From positions 1 to 64,000 of the forward strand of contig OENT01000143.1 in assembly GCA_900239685.1 (NCBI GenBank): DNA of 64,000 nt. Reading direction: 5' to 3'. The DNA comes from Rotaria macrura (Eukaryota; Rotifera; Eurotatoria; Philodinida; Philodinidae). Made by a program: the position numbers and the translations under genes. Shown piece after piece: positions 1 through 9,642 of the stretch (within the stretch, counting starts at the first letter, position 1; the number at the start of each line of letters is the position of its first letter). The notes beneath the pieces are model-generated. The model ran no database searches, had not been told where the DNA came from, and was given only the letters and a program-made list of their open reading frames with translations.

Positions 1-51
1 GAGAAAGAGAATTGAACGGGCTATATATCCCGATAAAAATCAAAATGAAAA

Positions 52-867
52 TTAAGAATGGATATAGTTCTTTTTCACCAGACATTTTGTCCAGAAACTT
101 TCGCACCAGACGTTAATATCATTATCGAGCGTTCGTATATCTGCACATTGATTTTCATAATGATAAGCAAACATAGCACGTCGAATAAATTTTTTACAAT
201 TCGGACATTCATCTGTTTTGTTACCACACGCCAATAAATGATCTCCTAAATCTTTAGTTGATGTAAAATTTTCGTTGCAAAAAGAGCATTGAAACGAACG
301 ATTTTCATCGTAAGCGTATCTCTACAGAATAACTTTATCAGGTCAAAATCTATTTGATTAACTTATTCAATCAACTTACACTTCTATTCATGTTTAGTTT
401 TTGCTATATGTTATGAATTTTTATCTAGAAAAGAATTCAAATCTACAAACAAAACATTTTAAAATAAACTCCAAATAAATGTCAAAGTTAATTCAGGAAT
501 TAGTTCAGTTTTCTTAACAGTATTTAAAAAGTGGATGATTCTGGTTTCTTTCTTTTTTCTTCCAATAAATGTTTGTATGTCAAATTCATTTTAATTCATA
601 AGTGTTACAAGTTCTTGTCAAAGAAATCTACATAAGTAAAATGAATCGACTATTTACTTTGTATTCCACTAGATAAAGTTTCAACTTTTCAATATATAAA
701 AGTTTATCGATTTTATGACTGTGTAAGATAATACCATCTAGTTTCTTTTCATGATCTTCACACGAAAAAGAAGACAAACTTTCATCTAAAAACATATATT
801 TTGAGAAATGTTCAAGTTTCTCTGTGGGTTCGTGACATTGCTCAACATCAACATGTTTATCATGCAC
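52..867 (-). CDS. TRAFD1/XAF1-type zinc-finger protein, 3' part (block B)
   Basis: Two exons can be joined in phase 0: 658-867 and 52-321 (stop at 52-54). The last exon encodes a TRAF-type double zinc finger: a C-x2-C pair (CSFCNENF), then H and CG, then CPNCKKFI, and a final HY-x3-C. This spacing is typical of TRAFD1 and XAF1, regulators of innate immune and apoptotic signalling. The first exon encodes a charged stretch starting VHDKHVDVEQCHEP that I do not recognise. The 5' end was not found. A block with nearly the same finger lies at 2068-3165, so this is either a tandem paralogue or the 3' half of one larger gene; the phases do not join without an unseen exon between 868 and 2071. The family call is reliable, the gene boundaries are not. 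Confidence 0.6.
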
Positions 868-2067
868 CTAGAAATGGGGCTAGCGTAGAAAATTCTCGAA
901 CAGGGAAATATTGTAGACTGAAATGATACAGCAGCACCCCAGTATATACTTTTCTAATTGATAATCAGTGACTAATCATTCGATCATCTATTAAGAACTA
1001 TAAAGCAGACAGAATCCATTGATCGTTTAGGTTAAGTATCTCCTAGTGCGTAGATCTGTTAAATACTAGATATAAAACTTTGATGCTAGAAAATCAAAAG
1101 TTCGACTGAGTTATTCATTCCTCGAAATTAGTTACTCTGATCCTATCTAACTTAAGTTGATTTGAAACATCTTTATTTTCCAAACGAAATATTCTAGCAT
1201 GGTAATAAAAAAGTTTTCTAAAACTGTACGTCTTAGTAATGAGCAAAATGTTTACCAGAGACTATAATAAAAACTAAAGTATATCATTTAGTATGAATCT
1301 TTCATAATAGAGATGTGCAATAGTTAGGTGGATGATGACTCACGATGAACATGACGAGAAAAAACATGTACCAAAACAAGATAAAGATTCTACCTAGATA
1401 TTGTACAAGCTTCTCTGTTCTGTATAGTAATTTACGATTAAACATCAAATTCAAATAAACTACTATGTTAATATTTCTTAGTACATTTAGAGAGGAAACT
1501 CGACTGCTCGTAAAATAAAATATGATAACTACTACTCTTGTTCGTTGTATTATAAATATCAGAGCGGCATATACAACATGTTTGCAGTCAATGTATTCTA
1601 CTTCAACAATACAAATCATTAACCAATTTGAAAGTAGGATCTATTGATTTGAAACTCGAGAATATATATTTGAAATGTCATAAAATTCAACAATAAACAG
1701 CGTATGAGAGAAAATTATACTGAAATAACGATTATAGGAAACTATCATATAACGATATGCATTGGTTTGTTAGGGATTTACTGGAGAAAGTGAAAGATTT
1801 TATAAGTTACATAGAATCTAGATGTACATTTATATTGATTATTTTCTTGAACAATAAAAATACCATAGTTATTTCATAATTCACCATTTCTAAAAATATT
1901 AATACTGTTCTATGTCTTTAATCAGCCGAACCGTATACAATTGAAATAAAACGACTATATTCTTGTTGCGAACTTAATCAACGATTTCCTGAGAGATGAG
2001 GATTCTTCTTAGAATGTAGCTATATGACAAGAGAATAGGAAATCGAGAATAAACAAAATCAAAAACT

Positions 2068-3165
2068 TTACCTGTTGAGCTTTGGAACCTTTAAAAAAGA
2101 AACCCGAGAGTTAGCAGATCTATTGGGAGATGATTCTTGTTGATTGACTCTTTGACACAGAAGAATGCATAAAAATAATATCTACTAAATTTTAGAAAAC
2201 AAACTAACTGTTGATGTTCTTGTGCTATTTTTTAATATTCTTCACGGCAATCTTTCTACTCAATGAAAATAAGAATGTGAAGTTGTTCAATATCAAAACT
2301 TACCGCATGTTTTTCATAAGTCTGCCATTGAATTTCTTCACCACAATTCTCACACGGAATCAACGAACGATTTTCCGAATCATTGCTTTGGTATGATTGA
2401 GCTAGAATGTGAATAAGAAAACACTCATATAACGTCAGTCTGGCGATTGGTAAAGTAGCGGACTGCATCAATCATTAAAACTAAATCAATTCAATAGTAC
2501 TGGAAACACAAAGACTACACTATCGAATGATCGTGTTCTTTTCGGTATGCTTTTAATCACATCACAATATAAGTTATTTTTATGTTTTAGAATTGAAAAG
2601 GAATAAACTTGTGCTCACGTTTCACTCACAAATGTTGTACTATGGGCGTTCTAAAAAATAGTTTTAATAAGTAACTAATATTTACCTGAATTTTCATTGA
2701 ACTTATTACTATCACGTCGTTGCTTTTTCTCAATATTAGCTAGATTACGAAGGCAATATTCCTGCAAAAGAGCAAAATCGAAAAAGTAAAATTTCCACGT
2801 TTAAAACAACCGAATTTTCACGCCGTTACTTTGTGTGTTACAGTGCCATTTTGGTCGTAGTTTTCATTAAAGAATTCACATTTTATAGTCACCGGTGATT
2901 CTTCTACAACATGGTTAGATAATGATAAAAATAAGTTAGACAACTTACCGAAATCTCGTGCCTTCTGTTTATTTTCATCGTCTTGTGTCGTCATATCCAG
3001 ATTGGCACAATCGTTTTCATAGTGATAGACAAATATTGCGTGTCGAATAAACTTTTTGCAGTTAGGACATTCGACTGTTTTATTACCACACATAATCAAA
3101 TGATCTTCCATCGCTCTCGATGACAGAAATTTTTCGCTACAGAACAAACTCAAAACGTTTGCATC
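2068..3165 (-). CDS. TRAFD1/XAF1-type zinc-finger protein, 5' end missing (block A)
   Basis: Four exons join in consistent phase: 2830-3165, 2686-2761, 2304-2401 and 2068-2181, with introns of 68 to 284 bases. The first encodes a TRAF-type finger (CGNKTVECPNCKKF, then HYENDC) and then a degenerate finger CEFFNE...HKEYC in which the usual second cysteine of CEFC is Phe. The third encodes IPCENCGEEI with a following KH, close to the IPCEFCG finger of TRAFD1. The last exon either stops at 2068-2070 (after VPKLNR) or has a donor at 2071-2070 leading to block B. Exon 1 also lacks the first Cys of its leading C-x2-C pair. The start codon was not identified; the first exon opens in phase 0 at an acceptor, so at least one 5' exon is unseen. 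Confidence 0.6.
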
Positions 3166-3614
3166 CTTGAAAAACAAATTTCAATCATCATCGAGCAAAA
3201 AGGAAGAAGTCAAACATTGATCAAAACGTGCTTGTGAACATTTGAACTTGCAACTTATTTGATAAGCCATGTTTCTTTTATTTATTTTTCATTGATAGAC
3301 AGTGTTAATATTTTATCTGAAGAGATAAAAACCGAAGACGATTTACGTGTAAATAAACATATAACATCGAAATGAAAACCATATGGTACAATTTTACATG
3401 AATCGTTTTCGACGAAAACAACACCACCAATGCATACTCAATTTTTAACGAATGCTACTGGTAGGATAAAAGTCATCCGAAGAATAACAGTCAGAACAAA
3501 CAAAGATGATGCTTCAAGCATGAAACAATCATAAACATTCTGCAAATAGCATTGTAAGGTTTATCGATTCTATTTGAGATTCTAATCATTCATGATTCGT
3601 ATGGTATCTTCCGA
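3166..3614. other. Gene-free stretch upstream of the zinc-finger blocks
   Basis: Expected to hold the missing first exon of the zinc-finger gene, but no convincing start codon with a matching donor was seen. AT-rich, no repeats recognised. Confidence 0.4.
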
Positions 3615-4084
3615 TTTCGTCGACAGCCCTTAATTATTCCCTTTCGTCCAAAAAATCTTTTTTGCCTTTTCGTCGACATAATTAGAAATCAGGATAGAAT
3701 TCGAATTTTCAGTAGAAAGAATAGAATTAAAAAAATGCTATACTGTCAACATAGTTATGCTCAGACAACTTTAAAATAACACGAAAATGCCTCCGCCAGA
3801 AAAAAAACAATTCATGATTAAAAATCAAACAATTCTTGATTTAATGGATTGCTATGAATAGGGTCCTTTTTGTCGTTACTTGATTATTTCATCAAAATCA
3901 GTAAAACATAGTCATAGTGCTATATTTTCACTTTCGTTTGAACTATTTAATCGTATTCTTATTTCTATTTTCACTATTAGTTTCTCTGGTGAAATATATG
4001 TATTTCCTTTATAAATTACTGTTGAAGAAAAAGTGTCGACGAAAAGGGAAAAATAACTAATTAGTCTTAATTTGCTGACGAAAA
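3615..4084. mobile_element. Probable non-autonomous inverted-repeat element (MITE-like)
   Basis: The ends carry related inverted sequences: TTTCGTCGACAGC at 3615 and GCTGACGAAAA ending at 4084. A second inverted pair lies just inside, CCTTTTCGTCGACA at about 3666-3679 and TGTCGACGAAAAGG at 4034-4047, each followed by an AATTAG-like word. The 470-base unit contains no long reading frame; a short one (MPPPEKKQFM..., from 3787, plus strand) ends after 24 codons. No clear target-site duplication was found, so the family is unknown. Confidence 0.4.
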
Positions 4085-4258
4085 TGCCACTAAACCATTC
4101 TTATTACTCGTTCAAAGTCGATATGGATTAGATCGATTGTATTGTACAGAATATTTCAAAATTATTTTGTTTTCTCGTCTACTTTCATTATTAATGTAGT
4201 TCAGTGAATTATTCCATTTGCTAAAAGAAAAATGACAACATTCTTCTGAATAAATCTT

Positions 4259-4693
4259 TCAACTATAATTGACGTTTAATAGATACTCTTCCTAGTCTTT
4301 TTGTTTTTTATTTATTTTCTTTGGTGACGTTTCGTCAACGAAGTTGACTTCTTCAGACAATAAAATGTAATAAGTAAACACACACAACCACACTTTCTCT
4401 CTCTCTCTCACCTACGCACGTCAGATAAAAGAATCATTTAAATTATATCTATTTTCTATACATAGTGGAACGAACNGTTCGTTCCACTATGTATAGAAAA
4501 TAGATATAATTTAAATGATTCTTTTATCTGACGTGCGTAGGTGAGAGAGAGAGAGAAAGTGTGGTTGTGTGTGTTTACTTATTACATTTTATTGTCTGAA
4601 GAAGTCAACATCGTTGACGAAACGTCACCAAAGAAAATAAATAAAAAACAAAAAGACTAGGAAGAGTATCTATTAAACGTCAATTATAGTTGA
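4259..4693. repeat. Near-perfect 435-base palindrome centred on an N
   Basis: The two 217-base arms (4259-4475 and 4477-4693) are reverse complements around a single N at 4476. I saw one mismatch, at the AAG/ATG loop of an internal hairpin. Each arm holds a short CT/GA microsatellite, a GT-rich run and a hammerhead-like core. A related 18-20 base sequence, TTTCAACTATAAT, occurs at the left boundary and again in the same orientation at about 4718, just right of the palindrome. It may be a real fold-back element or an assembly join of two copies of one sequence; the lone N at the exact centre makes an artefact possible. Confidence 0.85.
4596..4626 (+). ncRNA. Hammerhead-ribozyme-like core (mirror copy at 4326-4356, minus strand)
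   Basis: The sequence reads CTGAAGA, one extra A, the stem GTCAAC-ATC-GTTGAC, then GAAACGTC. This follows the hammerhead consensus CUGANGA, stem II, GAAA, apart from the extra A before stem II. An ACGTC about 50 bases downstream (near 4677) could close a short stem III with the ACGT after GAAA, but I found no convincing stem I. Penelope-like retroelements are known to carry minimal hammerheads, so a relict of such an element is one explanation. Self-cleavage is not shown by the sequence. Confidence 0.3.
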
Positions 4694-4994
4694 CCTTCCT
4701 TTCAACATATCAACTTTCAACTATAATGTTGACTAACGATCCTATTCATGAAACTATGATCGTTGAGCATTCATACACAATATGACTCCACTCATTACCG
4801 TAGAAATATTAATGGATGGTCTCTTGCTATTAATTTCTTGAATTTTCATACGATATTAATACATTTCATTTTAAATAATAGTATGAAAAACAGGAAGACG
4901 ATAATACTTAGAGATATTCATAGTATTCGAATACAAAGTTATTCCTAATGATTTCTCACCATGATAGATAAAATAATCTCTAGATTGATATTAA

Positions 4995-5403
4995 CCAAGC
5001 AGATAAAATTTTTCGAAAACTCGTTTAGACACTCGAAAAAGAACAGAAAATTGGGATTCCCGATTGCGAGTGAAAAACGCTCATTTCCCCTCTTCTTGTG
5101 TGTTTAAGGTCATTTTCAGTCAAAAAACGCGTGTAAATAAATAATAAAAATGAAAAAATGGTTGTTTATTGCACAGTTGCCACCAATGATGAGAGATCAT
5201 AAAAAGAGTTCTTACGTATGAAAAAGACGGCCACTTTTCCTCTTTTGTTCTGTGCATTGACACAGTTTTTTTGACTGAAAACGCGATTCAACACACAAGA
5301 AAGGGGAAAATGAGCATTTTTCACCAACAGTCGGGAAACTCAATTTTCTGTTCTTATTTGGGTGCCTAAACGAGTTTTTGAAAAATTTTTGTCTGCTTGG
5401 GTA
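4995..5403. mobile_element. Fold-back (MITE-like) element with about 135-base inverted arms
   Basis: The left arm (from CCAAGCAG at 4995 to about 5130) and the right arm (about 5262 to CTGCTTGG ending at 5400) are imperfect reverse complements, by eye over 80 percent identical. Shared landmarks include AACTCGTTTA, AAGAACAGAAAATTG and CTTGTGTGTT. The arms flank about 130 bases of unique AT-rich sequence. TATTAA occurs on both sides (4989-4994 and 5404-5409) and may be the target duplication. No coding capacity, so it would depend on an autonomous partner. Confidence 0.6.
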
Positions 5404-8400
5404 TATTAATAAAAAGAAATTCAATCGATTTTTTTGTCATTCAACAAGTCTTATTTGATTCAATCTTTTCTGTAGGGAAAAAAATTTGGATCGGTATCCA
5501 TCCGATTCATTCTAGAATGAATCAGAGAAAACTTAAATCACATTAGAATACAATCATTTTTTTTCTCAGAACTCATACTTTGGCTTATATTGATGATCTT
5601 TAAGCACACCTACGTTATTTGAAATACAATGAAAAATAACCACACCTATTCTCAGCAAGATCATACGCAAAAAAACACGAGAACGAAGAACAAAAAACGC
5701 TCTCAATATATTAGAAGAATGGCGTTTTTACTTTTTGAGATTTTTGGTTTTTTACTTTTACGCTTTGAATTGCTTGTAAAAATAAACAGAGTATCATTCT
5801 CACCTTGTAGGGCATGTGAGCGACGAAGAAAAAAAAATAGCTGTCAGTAATACCAACGTGCTTCAACTATTTTCGACAATATTTACATTAATGATTTTGT
5901 TGTTTTTCTAGCTATTTGAAAACCTATTTTATCTCTATTTTCGTTTCTGATAAAAATAAAAACTTGTAGACAACCGGTAAATAATCGAAAACCTTGAATC
6001 TACACATCAAAGCCAGTGTTAGAATATTTTCTGGCATCTTTTTTTAAAGTTGTCTAATCGCTTCTAAGGTTTTAATAAATTTTTATTTCTTGAAAAAAAT
6101 TATTTAATCATTGAGAAACCATCGGTTTATGATCTTAAATAGACAGCAGTAATCTTGATTTCTTTGTATATAAACATATTTAAATTGACGAAGATTCGCT
6201 TAAGTATTGCATAATCAATCAGGAATAGCAGTAACTCTTTGAATTATACGATTTACTCACTTTGATTGTATGATATAAACAAATGAATGCTGTTCTTTCT
6301 TCGAAACTGCATTAAAAAAATACTACACGTAATCATATTTTTGTCGTCCAAAATATTTTTTTCCTTTTTTTACTGAAACCTACCTATTGCATTACTCATT
6401 TGACTACGAATAATATTGAAGTGATTGAAGCCTTTTTTTTTCTATTGATTTAGTAGAAGATGTCGCAATCAAAAGGATTGTTTCCATTTTTGATTATATA
6501 TTTTAACGATCAGTAGTTGTATACAGAAGTAACAACTCACATAATACCAATTCGATTTTAATCATTAAAGCATCGACCGAATGTATTTTGATGGGTAGAG
6601 GGATGTTCGCTAATAACACTCTTACCATAATAAGACATTCACCTATGGCGAAAGTCCGTCGGGTATATTGGCGGAAGTGCAGCGAAATTTCCCCTTTTGG
6701 CGCAGTTCCAGAGACCATATTGGCTAAAGTGAGATGGGCTATGCCAGTGGTTACACAACAATATTCACAAAGGATATATGTCAGCGCTGAAATTAATATT
6801 ACTAGAATATATATATATATCATAGTTGACACTTCGCATTTGTTGTTCGAATATGCAGGAGTCATGTTTTCAATTGTAAAATAGCGAGAATAATAAGAAA
6901 AAAAGTGAAATCAATATGAAAAAAAGAATAAATTAATATTCATCTGACGAGAGAATTGATAAGTTTGATTTGGAAACATTATTTTTTCTTCTTCTTTCTC
7001 TTTCTTCCTCGACAAGCAGGTTGCCAAAAAGATGAGCAAACGACTTGAATGTATCATCTTATGATCTTGCTTTTGATTCTAATACGTGCAACAATTTTTG
7101 AATTTGTTTACTTTTACAAGGTGCTTTACTTGTCGATTTTTTGTCTTGAATAGAAAAAAATTCTAATCCAGTTTGCAACATACGGTGAGATATCACACGT
7201 TGTTCGTGCTTAAGGCATTGGATAAATCGTCACAAGTGCGGATGCAGCTGAACAACACGTGTAAATATACGCTTATTGGGCGTCGGTGTTAGGTCACGTT
7301 TTGCCGAACCAAATCCACTGTCAGGCCCACATCCTCTACCGATGTAGGTGACAAAAACGTTCTTAGTCTACGTCTAATTTACAGTAAAGTTGCTAACAGC
7401 TCACTGTGTTTACATTAATTGACGACGGCCCAGGGGTATATTGGAGAAGGTACGGGGAACTTTCGCCAATTGGCAAAACTGTACGGAATGCATTGGCGAA
7501 AATCCTATCGGCAAAATTCCCGAACCCCATTTTGATTACTAAAATATTTACATATTAATTCAATGGTTGACTTCTTTGGTTGAATCTTGCTTACGAATAG
7601 CAATGGCTTAATTGCTGGGTCGAACGACTGGAATAACATCGAATTCTTATAGTAAATCACTGAAACTCTGATTAAATACTAATTAGCCCCAAAAGATTAT
7701 ATTTATTTATATATTAGAACTAAGTCAACACACCATTCAATAACTGATTAGCTAGAAGAGGTCAATAGTAACTTGTACACTGGCATTTGACGATTGATAA
7801 TACAGAAATGTAATTAAAAAAACCTTAAAAATACGTATCAATCAAAGTGACCACGGCAACATAAATGTTGTTTTCTATTGCTGTTCTCAATAAATCCAAG
7901 TTAATTGGAGATCTAATTGCTCTGGTAAACTAATCCGAGAGATATTCTTAACTTGCTAGATATAAATTCAGTGGCACCATCGATGAAATGAATTCAGACG
8001 ATTCATTCGTATTCGTAACAACTATTCTCATCCATCCGATAGTTTATCGAGTGCCCTGTCAAATGTACTTGCCGTTTATGCTGTAGTTAGTGTATGTAGA
8101 GTATTCGACATCAAGTCGACATTCACATCAAAGTTACAGCTAGGATTTCCGATGTAAATGACCAAGATTTAACAATTTTCTCTTAGTAAGTCATGAATAA
8201 TTATCTCATTTACATTTGTCTGTTAATTAAATAACATGAGAATTATTTATATTCGACCCTTGCGCTAGAAATAAATCAACCATCATTTCGTTCAACATTG
8301 TCTAAAAGGATTCAACAGGTATTCTATCTTCATCAAAAACATAGTAATCTAAATATATTGATTAATTTCATAGTATAAACATTGTGTTCATCAGCAGTGT

Positions 8401-8674
8401 TGCCTTTTTTTCTCTGAACATCATATACGATTTATTTACTTTTGATCAGTAAAAGTTAAATGAATGAAAATGATTTGATCGATTTTATATGTTGTACGGG
8501 TGCCATCAAAAATTATTGCATTTGCTTGAGTTCAAAAGAATACATTCTAACGTAACAAATGTCCTCTTAATCACAGGTCATTCTTTTCTTTTAAAAATGT
8601 TTTTGTTTGAATCTCACATAGTCAATCAACTTTCATAAAACAAACAAAACGAAACAAAAGAATGTCTTGCATGA
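5404..8674. other. Gene-free region with degenerate repeats
   Basis: No coding exon was recognised. Two related, diverged segments lie at about 6650-6735 and 7425-7520, sharing GGTATATTGG followed by a GAAAT/GAACT and TTGGC pattern. The second contains a small hairpin, TTTCGCCAAT at 7469 with ATTGGCGAAA near 7500. The 7190-7520 stretch is richer in G and C than its surroundings and may be a repeat remnant. The overlapping opposite-strand reading frames at 6503-6884 look like chance. Confidence 0.5.
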
Positions 8675-9642
8675 TTATTGATCAACGTCAGACAAATCAA
8701 TACCAGTTGCTCCTTCTTCTAATTCTAAATCGAGCATATCTTCAAATAAGGATTCATCAACTTCGACTAATTCACCACCTATAATAGAAATTCATTACAG
8801 AACATGAACTCACACAACTATATTACATACCTTCGCCCGAGACAAATTTAATATCTGAATCATAAAGTGAACGATCTTTTTCGAATAATTGTCGACCAGT
8901 TAATTTTTTCGGTTCACTCTCATCAACTTTGATTGTTTTTGTTAATTCAGCTCGATCAGTATCAAATTTAACTTTCCATTTAATAAATGTTTCAACACTA
9001 ACACGTGTACCTTCAAAACGTTTTTGTTCTGCTTCTTCATCTTCTCGCTGTTTTCGTTCGAGATTTTCTCGATGACGAATTTGACGATTTTCAGATTGAA
9101 TACTCAATTGCTCAGACAGATGACTAGCCAATGTAAATATAACCGGCATACCTAAATTTTCTTCGCACTAGAATATAAAAGAGGAAAAATTAAATTTCTC
9201 ACATTTCAATGTGAAGCGTATTATTGATTCTTAAGAACTTATACGTACAATTTTATTTATTTCAGTTTCGAATGATGATGCATCATCACCAACATTAGCT
9301 GAATCAAAAATTGTTATGTTCGGTGATTGTTCAGGATAGTTAGCATGAAATTTGACTTCCAATAGAAGAAAAGCTAGAAATAGCATAAATCTAACGTCTG
9401 AAAATCGAATGGAATAAAAACATACGTTTTAGTTCATCTTCGTCATTAGTCGTTGGTTTTATCATGAGCTTGAATGTAGGATAGGGATCCTCTGATAGTA
9501 CTGTACTAATTTGAAGATACAATATTATACAAAGCAAAAATGAAAAATTGAAAAACAAAAAGACATGCACACCTGTAATTTCATCAGGATAGATTGAAGT
9601 GAGTGCTTCAATTTCTTGTAATTGTTCCTCTTTGATTGACAT
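8675..9642 (-). CDS. RWDD1: RWD domain-containing protein 1 (DFRP2)
   Basis: Five exons: 9573-9642, 9426-9500, 9249-9373, 8831-9167 and 8675-8778, giving 236 residues (human about 243). The N-terminal RWD domain (about 1-110) starts MSIKEEQLQEIEALTSIYPD and continues with TVLSED and FHANYPEQSP. A basic, Glu-rich helix follows, then the family hallmark FEGTRVSVETFIKWK, LTGRQLFEKD and an acidic tail ending DLSDVDQ. RWDD1 binds and stabilises the GTPase DRG2, a factor linked to translation and ribosome function, in the cytoplasm. All splice junctions keep phase. It is the first of the minus-strand genes and is separated from ataxin-3 by 2.7 kb. Confidence 0.95.

Noticed and set aside
1302-1619. 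Hydrophobic minus-strand frame between the two zinc-finger blocks
   Set aside because: No splice sites in phase with either block and no domain; probably chance in AT-rich sequence.
5629-5850. Plus-strand frame of 73 codons
   Set aside because: Low-complexity Lys/Asn/Phe composition, no splice partners and no conserved motif.
6503-6884. Overlapping long frames on both strands
   Set aside because: They overlap a degenerate repeat and have no recognisable domain; antisense overlap is expected in such sequence.
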